Origin: an uncultured Eubacteriales bacterium
GTDB taxonomy: Bacteria; Bacillota_A; Clostridia; Christensenellales; Aristaeellaceae
Assembly (NCBI GenBank): GCA_902766515.1
Contig: CACXEB010000310.1
Coordinates: 1 to 9,500, forward strand
Length of the DNA stretch: 9,500 nt
Direction of reading: 5' to 3'
Shown: piece after piece, positions 1 to 7,144 of the stretch
Layout: the number at the start of each line of letters is the position of its first letter
Numbering within the stretch: position 1 is the stretch's first letter
Position numbers and translations under genes: made by a program
The notes under the pieces: model-generated
Databases searched by the model: none
What the model saw: only the letters and a program-made list of their open reading frames with translations
Told to the model about the DNA's origin: nothing

Positions 1-246
1 CACACCATCCGCACGCCGAAGCTCCCGTTCATCCAGGACCGCGCGTCGAGGGAGCTGACGCTGTCCACCGCCCTCGTGGTCATCGTCACGCTGCTGATCG
101 GCTTCACCGGCATCGCGCTGCTGTTCGACCTGCCCGTCATGGTGCCCGGCTTCGGGCTCTGGCTGGTGATCCTGATGGCGGTGTACTGCCTGCTGGCCCA
201 GGTCCTGAAGACGTTCTACATCCGGATCCACAAGGAGTGGGTCTGA
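1..246 (+). CDS. mgtA: Magnesium-translocating P-type ATPase, C-terminal fragment
   Basis: This is the last 81 codons of a gene that begins outside the window. Seen: the frame is open from base 1 to a TGA at 244-246. It encodes HTIRTPKLPFIQDRAS, then two hydrophobic stretches (about residues 21-44 and 48-66) and a basic, aromatic tail ending HKEWV. Family knowledge: MgtA/MgtB P-type (P3B) ATPases end in this way, with an H-x-IRT-x-x-PFIQ motif in the loop before the last two membrane helices. These pumps import Mg2+ into the cytoplasm at the cost of ATP. The phosphorylation and nucleotide-binding domains lie upstream and cannot be checked. Nearly every third codon position is G or C. No terminator separates it from the next gene, which starts 50 bp later, so read-through is possible. 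The family call rests only on this C-terminal motif and topology. Confidence 0.85.
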   Translation, partial: HTIRTPKLPFIQDRASRELTLSTALVVIVTLLIGFTGIALLFDLPVMVPGFGLWLVILMAVYCLLAQVLKTFYIRIHKEWV

Positions 247-281
247 CAGATCACCACAGACACCCAATACACAGTTCAGCC

Positions 282-289
282 AAGGAGGA
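282..289 (+). promoter_or_regulatory. Ribosome binding site that fixes the 297 start
   Basis: AAGGAGGA lies 7 bases before the ATG at 297. The same frame is open from a GTG at 237, inside the end of the preceding ATPase gene, but that start would place 20 hydrophilic residues before a clear signal peptide. The ribosome site and signal peptide together select 297. Confidence 0.85.
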
Positions 290-296
290 ACCCGTC

Positions 297-3017
297 ATGA
301 AAAACACCGGTACCCTGATCCGATGGATGATCCTGCTCGCCGTCCTCGCCGCTTTCGCCTGCCCGGCCGCGGCGGAGACGGTCACCCTGCCGTCCGGCCT
401 GGAGCGCATCGAAGAGGAAGCGTTCGCCGGCTGTGAAAGCCTGGAGGGCGTGCTGGTCGTGCCCCTGGGCGTCGACGTGGACGCGACCGCCTTCTCCGGT
501 ACGGCCGGCTTGGACATCGTGCGCGGCGTCGCCGTCGTCGGCGATGACGGAACGCCCTGGAACGGCACGCTCAACCATGATGTCTGGTCCGCCGTGTCCC
601 CGTACTGCGAGGCGCGGGGCATCAGCTGCCTCTATACCACCGACGCGGAATCCGCTATCCGGGCGGGATACAACATCGTGATCACCGTGGGCTTCCTGGC
701 GAGCGACCCCGTCGCGTCCCTGCAGACCGCGTATCCGGACGTGCGCTTCATCTGCCTGGACGCCGCCGTCGAAAACCGGCAGGACAACGTCTACGCGGTC
801 CAGTACAGCTGCGCCCAGGCCGGATTCATGGCGGGCTACGCCGCCGTGCAGCGGGGGTACCGCTTCCTGGGCTTCATGGGCGGCATAGACGTGCCGGATG
901 TGGTCAGCTACGGAGAGGGCTTCGTGCGGGGCGCCAACCAGGCTGCCGTGGAGCTGGACGTGGAAAACCAGGTGTACGTCGCCTATACCTACACCGGCAC
1001 GTTCGCACCCGGGGACAGCGTCTACCAGACGGCCGCATCCTGGTACGAAGGCGGCGTGGAGATCATTTTCAGCGCGGGCGGGGACCAGGCGGCCTCCGTC
1101 AACGCCGCAGCCGCAGCGGCAGACAGATACATGATCGGCGTCGATACCGACCAGTCCGTCAACCTGGACAGGGTCCTCTTCAGCGCCGCGAAAAACCTGG
1201 GCTTCACCGCGACGGAAGCACTGGCGGACATCATGGCCGGCCGGTGGTCCGATATCGCGGGGACCGGCCCGACCCTGGGTCTCGTCAGCAATACGCCCGC
1301 CGATAACCATGTCTGCCTCATGCCCGTCTCCGAGATGGACGCCGATGTGATCAGCAGGCTCCGGAGCGGCGCTTACGTTCCCTCCGGCGCTTACCAGATC
1401 CGTAAGACCGACGGGCCGATCGAGGGCATGTTCCGGCGGCTCGCGGTCGTCGGCTCGGAAGAAAACCCGGCGTCCGGCACCTTTGACGCGGGCGTCTGGT
1501 CACAGGTCAGCAGCTTCTGCACCGAAAACGGCATTGAAGCCACCTACACCACCGACGTCGAAGACGCCCTCAGCTGCCACAACGAAGTCGTGATCGCGGT
1601 CGGCTTCGGATTCGCTGACGCCGTGTCCGAGCTGCAGGACAATTATCCGGACGTGCGCTTCATCTGCCTGGATACGGACGTGGAAAACCGGCAGAGCAAC
1701 GTGTATACCGTCACCTATAACTGCTACCAGGGCGGCTTCATGGCGGGCTACGCCGCCGTGATGAAGGGGTACCACAACCTCGGCTTCATGGGCGCCATGG
1801 CCATCCCGGACATCGTTGATTACGGCGAAGGATTCATCCGCGGCGCCAACCAGGCGGCCCTGGAACTGGACGAGACGGACCGTGTCACGGTGCGCCGCGT
1901 ATATACGGGGACGTTCGCGCCCGATAACGATGTGTATCAAACCGCCGCTTCCTGGTATGAGGGCGGCACGGAGATCATCTTCTGCTGCGGCGGCGGCATG
2001 TGCAGCGCCGTCATCGATGCCGCGGAGGACCATGACGGCCTGATGATCGGCGTGGACACGGACCAGGCCTATCTCGGATCCCGCGTGGTGACCAGCACCA
2101 TCAAGAACATGGGCTTCACCGCTGTCGACGCCCTCCGGCGCATCCTGGACGGCGGCTGGGACAGCCTGGGTGGCACCAGCGCCTGCCTCGGCGTCGTCAG
2201 CGACGCCCCGGACAGCAACCATGTCTGCCTGTCCCCCGGCACCCAGTTCGGATACAATTTCACCTATTCGGCGTATTCCAACATGGTTGCGCGGCTGCAT
2301 GGCGGGATTTATCCCTCCGGCGCGATCCGGATCCAGGTGATGGATGCCGAGGGTGAAATGACCGTCTCGACGTCTGAAGAGATGAATCACCTCACATCGC
2401 CCTGTATCGGCCTCATCCGTATCGTCCCCGAAGAGCTCGTGGTCCTCGGGAAGGCGCTTGACCTGGAGGGCGAGCTCCGCGTCGAAACCGGGAACAACTT
2501 CTTCAACAGCCTGCTCATACCGGAGAACGGCAGCCTGACGCTTTCGGACGGCGCGATCCTGGGCACGTACAGCGGATGGAGTGAAGCGTTCGGCGGCTTC
2601 GCCCTCGCGCAGGTCTGGCTTGACGGCGGCACACTGGACGCCAGCCACGGGATCATCACGCAGGGCAGCACGATCTTCTACAACGGCGGCATCCTCCTGC
2701 TCACCCCGGAAAACAAAACCGCCGCCGACATCACCGGCGGCGCGAGGACGGAGGCGGATCTCCGCGCCTTCGCGGCGGACAGCCGGTTTGACCAGCTGAT
2801 GATCCAGGGCGATATGACGCTGACCCAGGACCTCACGCTCCCGGTGGACACCCGGATCAACGACAATACGACCGTGGTGATCGGCTCAGGCTGCACCCTG
2901 ACCATTCCCGACGGCGTCACCCTCACCGTGGCGGAAGGATGCACCCTGGAAGTCAACGGCGGCGCCATCATCGGCACCGTGCAGGTAGAAGGCGGGACCT
3001 ATATCCCCGGCGAGTAA
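297..3017 (+). CDS. Exported protein: BspA-like repeat, two tandem Bmp/Med (PnrA-like) domains, beta-rich tail
   Basis: 906 residues. Residues 1-26 are a signal peptide (basic start, LLAVLAAFA core, cleavage after AAA). A Cys at 22 is not in a good lipobox, so secretion rather than lipidation is more likely. Residues 27-72 resemble BspA-type leucine-rich repeats (LPSGLERIEEEAFAGCESL). Residues 77-370 and 381-680 are two copies of one domain, sharing YPDVRFICLD, GFMAGYAAV, a GxGFxRGANQAA-like segment, VYQTAASWYEGG and MIGVDTDQ. These match Bmp/Med proteins, the periplasmic-binding-protein relatives that in PnrA bind purine nucleosides for ABC import. Residues 681-906 are Gly/Thr/Val-rich short strands, as in beta-helix or adhesin tails. 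No Bmp-type permease or ATPase gene is in view, so transport is unproven and a surface sensing or binding role is equally possible. The family is fairly certain; the ligand is unknown. Confidence 0.85.
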   Translation: MKNTGTLIRWMILLAVLAAFACPAAAETVTLPSGLERIEEEAFAGCESLEGVLVVPLGVDVDATAFSGTAGLDIVRGVAVVGDDGTPWNGTLNHDVWSAVSPYCEARGISCLYTTDAESAIRAGYNIVITVGFLASDPVASLQTAYPDVRFICLDAAVENRQDNVYAVQYSCAQAGFMAGYAAVQRGYRFLGFMGGIDVPDVVSYGEGFVRGANQAAVELDVENQVYVAYTYTGTFAPGDSVYQTAASWYEGGVEIIFSAGGDQAASVNAAAAAADRYMIGVDTDQSVNLDRVLFSAAKNLGFTATEALADIMAGRWSDIAGTGPTLGLVSNTPADNHVCLMPVSEMDADVISRLRSGAYVPSGAYQIRKTDGPIEGMFRRLAVVGSEENPASGTFDAGVWSQVSSFCTENGIEATYTTDVEDALSCHNEVVIAVGFGFADAVSELQDNYPDVRFICLDTDVENRQSNVYTVTYNCYQGGFMAGYAAVMKGYHNLGFMGAMAIPDIVDYGEGFIRGANQAALELDETDRVTVRRVYTGTFAPDNDVYQTAASWYEGGTEIIFCCGGGMCSAVIDAAEDHDGLMIGVDTDQAYLGSRVVTSTIKNMGFTAVDALRRILDGGWDSLGGTSACLGVVSDAPDSNHVCLSPGTQFGYNFTYSAYSNMVARLHGGIYPSGAIRIQVMDAEGEMTVSTSEEMNHLTSPCIGLIRIVPEELVVLGKALDLEGELRVETGNNFFNSLLIPENGSLTLSDGAILGTYSGWSEAFGGFALAQVWLDGGTLDASHGIITQGSTIFYNGGILLLTPENKTAADITGGARTEADLRAFAADSRFDQLMIQGDMTLTQDLTLPVDTRINDNTTVVIGSGCTLTIPDGVTLTVAEGCTLEVNGGAIIGTVQVEGGTYIPGE
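732..1672 (+). repeat. Internal gene duplication (two Bmp-domain copies)
   Basis: The two domain copies of the preceding gene lie 304 codons apart. An identical 29-nt stretch occurs at 732-760 and 1644-1672, encoding YPDVRFICLD in both. A second identical stretch of 24 nt encodes FMAGYAAV in both, near 826-849 and 1738-1761. Elsewhere the copies have diverged clearly, as in GTLNHDVW versus GTFDAGVW at the start of each. The range given spans the first pair of identical segments. Confidence 0.8.
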
Positions 3018-3032
3018 GTCTCAAAGATACAT

Positions 3033-3066
3033 ACACAGCCCCCGGCAAAAACGCCGGGGGCTGTGT
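3033..3066. terminator. Strong hairpin between convergent genes, probable bidirectional terminator
   Basis: ACACAGCCCCCGGC (3033-3046) pairs perfectly with GCCGGGGGCTGTGT (3053-3066) around the 6-base loop AAAAAC, giving a 14-bp GC-rich stem. It starts 16 bp after the stop of the rightward Bmp-domain gene and lies 14 bp past the stop of the leftward small ORF. Neither side has a clean T-run: the plus side reaches a T-rich stretch only after about 10 bases, and the minus side reads ATGTATCTTT. Its position and stability argue for termination in at least one direction. Confidence 0.75.
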
Positions 3067-3079
3067 CGTGGATCATTGT

Positions 3080-3196
3080 TTATTTGCTGTAATCCCTGTA
3101 GATTTTGATGTTGTAGGAATGCAGGAAGTGCAGGCCATGCACATTGTGGTGGTCGTCCATATTCGCCCAGGCCGGCGTACTATACGTTATTACCAT
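3080..3196 (-). CDS. 38-residue ORF overlapping the stop of the M13 peptidase gene
   Basis: An ATG at 3196-3194 lies inside the last codons of the peptidase gene, whose TAA is at 3192-3190, so the ORF overlaps it by 7 bases and could be translated by coupling. It reads MVITYSTPAWANMDD, then HHNVHGLHFLHSY, then NIKIYRDYSK, and stops at a TAA 14 bp before the shared hairpin. From about the seventh codon onward, third positions are mostly G or C, as in neighbouring real genes, and the composition is rich in His, Tyr and Asn. The first codons (GTA ATA ACG TAT AGT) are less typical. There is no good ribosome site of its own. It may be a small coupled protein, or the 3' remnant of a larger gene whose front was deleted. 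I do not recognise the sequence. Confidence 0.4.
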   Translation of the reverse strand: MVITYSTPAWANMDDHHNVHGLHFLHSYNIKIYRDYSK

Positions 3197-5172
3197 ACCG
3201 TTTCCCGTTCTTCCGGTTTTAAGTACATCGCCGTTCCCTCGACGATCGACGGATACACCTGATAGAACGCGTCAAACTGCCGGAAGATGAAGTTGACCCG
3301 GGTGTAGTGGGCGGGATGGTAATCGGTGCTGTAGCTGCTCAGGGCGTCTTCGCGGTTCGTAAAGCCCCGGAAGTACTTCCCGGCCAGCGTGCGGAAGAAG
3401 AGATCACGGTCAAAGTGTTCTTCCTTTTCGATCAGGTCCAGGGTCAGGCGGAGGCCTGTCAGGTCCGCGAGCGCCTCATTGATGACCCGCTGGCCATTGA
3501 TATTGACCCCGTCCGCCACTTCGATGCTGTTCAGCTGCGAGAGGACCCGCATGACCTTCTCCTGGAACTTCTGCTGGTCCTCCTGCGTCAGGGGGCAGAG
3601 CATCGTGCCGTTTTCATCGTTCATCTTGCCGTTCCAGTTATACTTGTAGCTGTAGCTGTCGAAGCTGTGGCCGATCTCATGCCCGAGGGTCTGTCCGACG
3701 GTGCCCAGCAGCGTCTCCCGGGAGCTGTCGTTATAGAAGTCATCCAGCAAGACGCCCGCCATCACGTAGACGGTATTGTGGTCCGGATGATACACGGCGT
3801 TGGTATCCAGCAGGGAATCGGAGAACTGGGACCGATCGCCGCGCACATAGGGGGTGCCGGCCATCGCCATCAGGCGCTGCAGGTCCGTCCGGTCGTACAT
3901 GGCAGCCGCTTCCAGCAGGCTGGGATCGCCGGCGCTGAGCTTCTCCAGCAGCGGCGCGTAATCGACCCGCTTCTGCGAACCAAGCGTGACCACGTGGAGT
4001 TCCTCGGCTTTCTTCGCCGCCTCCTGCCTGGATGCTTCGGACAGCCAGGAGCGATGGCGCATCCGATCCTCCAGCGCCTGCCGGTATTCCTCCGACAGCG
4101 CGATCACCTTCTCACGCATCCCCTCGGGCAGGCAGCCATACGCGTACACCTGCTCAGCCAGGTACCTGGCAGTGTTCCGCAGGTAATTCCAGGCGGCGTC
4201 CTTCAGGTCCGGGGCATTGTCCAGGCGATGCGCCCACGCATAGGTGTCCGGGTCCAGGTAATCCCAGGCGTACTCGAACATCCCCAGGCAGACGATCGCC
4301 TGGATCAGGTCCAGGTTCTCCTCACGGCATTCGCGGTTTGCAGCCCGGAAGGCGGACATGTCCGACGTCTGGAAAACCGCGGCGTCCTCCGCGACGCCCT
4401 CGAACATCCCGTGACCGACCATCTGGTCGTACAGCAGGGGCCAGGTCGAACGGATCTCCGCCGCGGTGAGGCAGCGCTGGTCCTCTTCAAAAGAGTCAGC
4501 TTCGATGTCCTGTCCGCCCTCCTGGTAGCTGACGAGGCGCTCTGTCAGCTTGTGCGCGGTCTCCGCGTCGTATCCGAGCCGCACCAGCCGCTCTTCCGTC
4601 CGCTGCTTGTCCAGCAGCACCTCATCGCATTCATCCTCGACTTCCTCGTTCGGCACATGCGACGCGATCTGGAGCGTCAGGATAAACTTGTCCGGGGCCT
4701 TGACCCCCTGGAGGATGACGTAGCTCGCGAACGGATACCCGATGAGGAAGCCGTCCTCCCGGCAGAGCGCGGAAAGCTCCTCCAGCGATTTCGTTTCACG
4801 GACGCGGCGGACGCGGGACATCAGCGGCTCCATGCCTTCGCGCTCCCGGCGCGCTCCGTCCTCGAGCAGGCCGATCAGGATGCCCAGCGCTTTTGCGTCC
4901 GCCGTTTCACCCTTCTCCACCGCGGACCGGAGGTTCTCCCTGACTTTCATCGTGATGCTCCTGCCCACGTCCAGCGTAGTATCCACCTGGCCATAGCGGT
5001 CAAAGTTGACGTACAGGTAATAATCCTCTTCCGCCGCCGGCCGGTGGTCCGGCAGGTTGCCGGGCAGCTCCGGATTGGGCCACGGTTTCCCCTCCCGCGG
5101 ACCGTCGGCCATCGCGCCCGTCATGCCGGCCAGCAGGCACAGCGCCAGCAGTATGCACATCACTCTCTTCAT
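3190..5172 (-). CDS. Secreted M13-family (neprilysin/PepO-type) zinc metalloendopeptidase
   Basis: 660 residues, about the usual length of an M13 enzyme. Residues 1-22 form a signal peptide (MKRVMCILLALCLLAG, cleavage after AMA), so the enzyme should be secreted rather than held by an N-terminal anchor. In order: a helical N-terminal lobe; N458-A459, the NAxY edge strand that binds substrate; the zinc site H498-E499-I-G-H502; the third ligand E566 in NEALAD with D570; and H619...R625-V-N627 near the end, matching the substrate-binding R-V-N of the family. The protein ends in Trp, as M13 enzymes do, so it is complete. M13 enzymes cleave small peptides. The ATG at 5172 follows AGGGGG by 6 bases; a start at 5229 in the same frame would add 19 residues before the signal peptide and is less likely. 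It is transcribed divergently from a GNAT gene. Confidence 0.93.
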   Translation of the reverse strand: MKRVMCILLALCLLAGMTGAMADGPREGKPWPNPELPGNLPDHRPAAEEDYYLYVNFDRYGQVDTTLDVGRSITMKVRENLRSAVEKGETADAKALGILIGLLEDGARREREGMEPLMSRVRRVRETKSLEELSALCREDGFLIGYPFASYVILQGVKAPDKFILTLQIASHVPNEEVEDECDEVLLDKQRTEERLVRLGYDAETAHKLTERLVSYQEGGQDIEADSFEEDQRCLTAAEIRSTWPLLYDQMVGHGMFEGVAEDAAVFQTSDMSAFRAANRECREENLDLIQAIVCLGMFEYAWDYLDPDTYAWAHRLDNAPDLKDAAWNYLRNTARYLAEQVYAYGCLPEGMREKVIALSEEYRQALEDRMRHRSWLSEASRQEAAKKAEELHVVTLGSQKRVDYAPLLEKLSAGDPSLLEAAAMYDRTDLQRLMAMAGTPYVRGDRSQFSDSLLDTNAVYHPDHNTVYVMAGVLLDDFYNDSSRETLLGTVGQTLGHEIGHSFDSYSYKYNWNGKMNDENGTMLCPLTQEDQQKFQEKVMRVLSQLNSIEVADGVNINGQRVINEALADLTGLRLTLDLIEKEEHFDRDLFFRTLAGKYFRGFTNREDALSSYSTDYHPAHYTRVNFIFRQFDAFYQVYPSIVEGTAMYLKPEERETVW

Positions 5173-5255
5173 GTCATTCCCCCTGCCCGCGCGGCTCCGG
5201 GCTGTCTTTCCGGGAACGGACGCCGCCATGATTCCCCCGTCCCCTTCAATCCTTT

Positions 5256-5284
5256 ATTATCGCATGGCCGGTGTGATTTATCAA
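5256..5284 (-). promoter_or_regulatory. Sigma-A-type promoter of the M13 peptidase gene
   Basis: On the minus strand TTGATA (5284-5279) and GATAAT (5261-5256) are separated by exactly 17 bases. Each hexamer matches the consensus at five of six positions. Transcription would begin near 5249, leaving about 77 untranslated bases before the ATG at 5172. No operator-like repeat overlaps it. Confidence 0.7.
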
Positions 5285-5403
5285 GCGAAAAGTAAAACGG
5301 TCAGGGGAAACTCGCCAGACAATGGAGACGTCCGCAAACGCAGCGCGGGTTGGCAAACTCGGCTGACACGGCAGGAAATACAATGACATTGAATCGCCGG
5401 CAA

Positions 5404-5432
5404 TTGAATTCATCCCGCCGTTATGGTATAAA
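5404..5432 (+). promoter_or_regulatory. Extended -10 promoter of the GNAT gene
   Basis: TTGAAT (5404-5409) and TATAAA (5427-5432) are 17 bases apart, and TGG directly before the -10 gives the extended TGn element. The start would be near 5439, about 25 bases before the ATG at 5465, with AGGAAGG between. It faces away from the peptidase promoter, with about 120 bp between the two -35 boxes. I saw no structured leader in that stretch. Confidence 0.7.
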
Positions 5433-5464
5433 TAATGTGAAATCAGATTGAGGAAGGTGACGAT

Positions 5465-5956
5465 ATGATCCAGCTGAGGAAAGTCAGACCCGAAGAGCGC
5501 AGCCTGCTGTGGAATATCCATCAGAAGTATCTCTATGAGATGACCCATTACTACGATAACGAGATGGACGGCGAAGGCAATTACCATTACGGCTACTTTG
5601 ACGCGTATTTCCGGGAGCCGGCGCGGACTGCCCTGCTGATCTGCCGTGATGACACCCTTGCCGGGTTCGCCATGATCAATCCGTATTCCTACATCGGGGC
5701 GCATCCTGACCATGTGATGGCCGAGTTTACGATCTTTCCGGCGTTCCGCAGAAAGCATATCGGGTATGACGCCGCGTCGCTGATCCTGGCATCCTATCCG
5801 GGAAGCTGGGAAATCAAGTACAACGAAAAGAATACCGGCGCGAAGGCATTGTGGAACAGGGTGACCGAACCCTTCCAGCCGGTCAGGCATCCTTACAGCG
5901 ATGTCGAGACGGTACTGGCTTTCACGACAGCGCGGACCACGCCTGAAAACGCATAG
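5465..5956 (+). CDS. GNAT-family N-acetyltransferase (COG5628-like)
   Basis: 163 residues. The ATG at 5465 follows AGGAAGG by 7 bases. GNAT enzymes move an acetyl group from acetyl-CoA to an amine. Seen: the central strand and P-loop segment AEFTIFPAFRRKHIG at residues 86-100, followed by a helix, then YPGSWEIKYNEKN at 111-123, which corresponds to the SWEI-x-x-x-x-N segment of COG5628-type acetyltransferases, and ALWNRV at 128-133. The CoA pyrophosphate loop usually reads RRKGIG; here His98 replaces the first glycine, so activity should be tested, although this position varies within the superfamily. The gene has its own promoter and stands alone, divergent from the peptidase and convergent with the Fic gene, with 58 bp between its stop and the Fic stop. 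The substrate is unknown. Confidence 0.8.
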   Translation: MIQLRKVRPEERSLLWNIHQKYLYEMTHYYDNEMDGEGNYHYGYFDAYFREPARTALLICRDDTLAGFAMINPYSYIGAHPDHVMAEFTIFPAFRRKHIGYDAASLILASYPGSWEIKYNEKNTGAKALWNRVTEPFQPVRHPYSDVETVLAFTTARTTPENA

Positions 5957-6014
5957 GATGTGACTCCAAAACCACGTACAAGCGTACCTGACGGAAAGGG
6001 CCGCGAACCTCTCC

Positions 6015-7010
6015 TCACTTCCTGTCCACGACTTCCCAATAACCGCTTTTGGTCGCGCCGTGGCGGACGAGCCTGCCCTGCTGGCGCAGCGCGGCAAGTA
6101 TCCGCTCGACCTGGCGTTTGGAAAGATGGGTCAATTCAGAAAGACTGCCTGCTGTAGCCTTCGGCTGTTCCCTGATGATCATCAGAATCGTTTCTGCCGG
6201 ATGTCCGTCATTTATACCGACATTTATACCGACATGCTGCAATTGCCGGTTGCAGATATCCCGCAGCGCTTTACTGATCAGCCGCAGCATGAAGACGACA
6301 AACTCCGTAGCGTCGTTATGGCGGTTGGCCTGGTTCAGCGTATCATAATACTCCCCTTGATGCTCGTGGATCAGGGTTTCCACCGGCAGCCAGGCCAGCG
6401 CCGGCTTCCATCGCTGCAGGATCAGCGTCTGCCAGAACCTGCCCACGCGGCCGTTGCCATCCGCAAACGGATGAATGAATTCAAATTCATAATGGAACAC
6501 GCAGGACTTGATCAGGGGATGTGTCGGCGTGTTTTTCAGCCAGCCGAGCAACTGTGATATGAGCTGCGGCACCAATTCCGGCGGCGCGCCTTTATGGATC
6601 ATCTGACCGTTGCTGAATACCCCCACGTTCCCGGTACGGAAGGTCCCGGCTTCATCAATCAGCCCCCGCATCATCATCCGATGGGCAGCCAGCAGGTCAT
6701 CCAGTGCGCAGGGATCCAGGGTATCCATATGCCGGTACGCATCCAGCGCGTTTTTGACCTCCTGGATATCTTCGGGCGGCCCCAACACCCGACGTCCCTC
6801 GATCACATCCGCGACCTGGTCCAGGGACAGGGTGTTCTGCTCGATCGCCAGGGAGGAATAAATGGAGCGGATACGCGTTTCCTTCCGCAATCTTGGCGTC
6901 AGGGACAGCGACGGATCCACTGACAGCCTGCCAACCAGTTCGCCGATTTCGATCACCAGATTCGTCATCTCATCCGTGATCCGGAATGGCGGCGCATAAA
7001 CGTCGCTCAT
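6015..7010 (-). CDS. Class II Fic-domain protein adenylyltransferase with C-terminal winged helix
   Basis: 331 residues. Fic enzymes usually transfer AMP from ATP to a hydroxyl side chain of a target protein. Seen: an inhibitory-helix motif SSLAIEQN at residues 52-59 (the usual E-G is E-Q), the flap segment TFRTGNVGVF at 123-132, and the complete catalytic motif HPFADGNGRVGR at 180-191. Residues 272-331 form a predicted winged helix (LSELTHLSKRQVERILAALRQ... in two parts), suggesting DNA binding and perhaps self-regulation. Between them lies VGINVGIN (260-267), coded by a perfect 12-bp tandem repeat. The inhibitory motif ahead of the Fic core makes it a self-inhibited class II protein, so it need not be a toxin with a separate antitoxin, and none is adjacent. 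The ATG at 7010 follows AAGGAGGT by 6 bases. The target is unknown. Confidence 0.93.
   Translation of the reverse strand: MSDVYAPPFRITDEMTNLVIEIGELVGRLSVDPSLSLTPRLRKETRIRSIYSSLAIEQNTLSLDQVADVIEGRRVLGPPEDIQEVKNALDAYRHMDTLDPCALDDLLAAHRMMMRGLIDEAGTFRTGNVGVFSNGQMIHKGAPPELVPQLISQLLGWLKNTPTHPLIKSCVFHYEFEFIHPFADGNGRVGRFWQTLILQRWKPALAWLPVETLIHEHQGEYYDTLNQANRHNDATEFVVFMLRLISKALRDICNRQLQHVGINVGINDGHPAETILMIIREQPKATAGSLSELTHLSKRQVERILAALRQQGRLVRHGATKSGYWEVVDRK
6211..6234 (-). repeat. Perfect 12-bp tandem repeat coding the VGIN linker of Fic
   Basis: TTTATACCGACA occurs twice in tandem on the plus strand. Read on the minus strand in the Fic frame it gives GTC GGT ATA AAT twice, that is VGIN-VGIN, between the Fic core and the winged helix. 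Because the unit is a multiple of three, copy-number change would only alter linker length. A related array lies in non-coding DNA at 8978-9013. Confidence 0.9.
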
Positions 7011-7044
7011 GAGGATACCTCCTTGCTGTCATTACCTGACCGGC

Positions 7045-7088
7045 ACAGGGTCTGATAATACTGTCACCGTGACGATCGCCGACCCTGT
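7045..7088. promoter_or_regulatory. Nested inverted repeats upstream of the Fic gene
   Basis: ACAGGGTC (7045-7052) and GACCCTGT (7081-7088) are perfect inverted 8-mers with 28 bases between. Within them lies the near-palindrome GTCACCGTGAC (7063-7073). A possible minus-strand -10 box, TATTAT (7060-7055), falls inside, though I see no good -35 box 17 bases upstream of it. The element sits between the GrpB stop and the Fic ribosome site. It could be an operator for a dimeric regulator, perhaps the Fic winged helix itself, or an RNA hairpin acting between the two genes. Confidence 0.35.
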
Positions 7089-7144
7089 CCCGGGGATCAT
7101 CCGGTTCAACACCATTGCCGCTTTCTCCCGCAAATCCGGATTGA

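Noticed and set aside
237..296. Longer start (GTG at 237) for the Bmp-domain protein
   Set aside because: It overlaps the ATPase gene and puts 20 hydrophilic residues before a clear signal peptide, while the ATG at 297 has an excellent ribosome site.
276..2648. Long minus-strand frames opposite the Bmp-domain gene
   Set aside because: They mirror a GC-rich coding strand, are rich in Arg, His, Val and Ala, match no family, and lack ribosome sites.
3307..5295. 662-residue plus-strand frame opposite the M13 peptidase
   Set aside because: It is the antisense of a gene with an intact HEIGH site and shows no domain, signal or motif of its own.
5246..6097. 283-residue minus-strand frame across the promoter region and GNAT gene
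   Set aside because: It is antisense to the GNAT gene, covers two clear promoters and has no recognisable motif.
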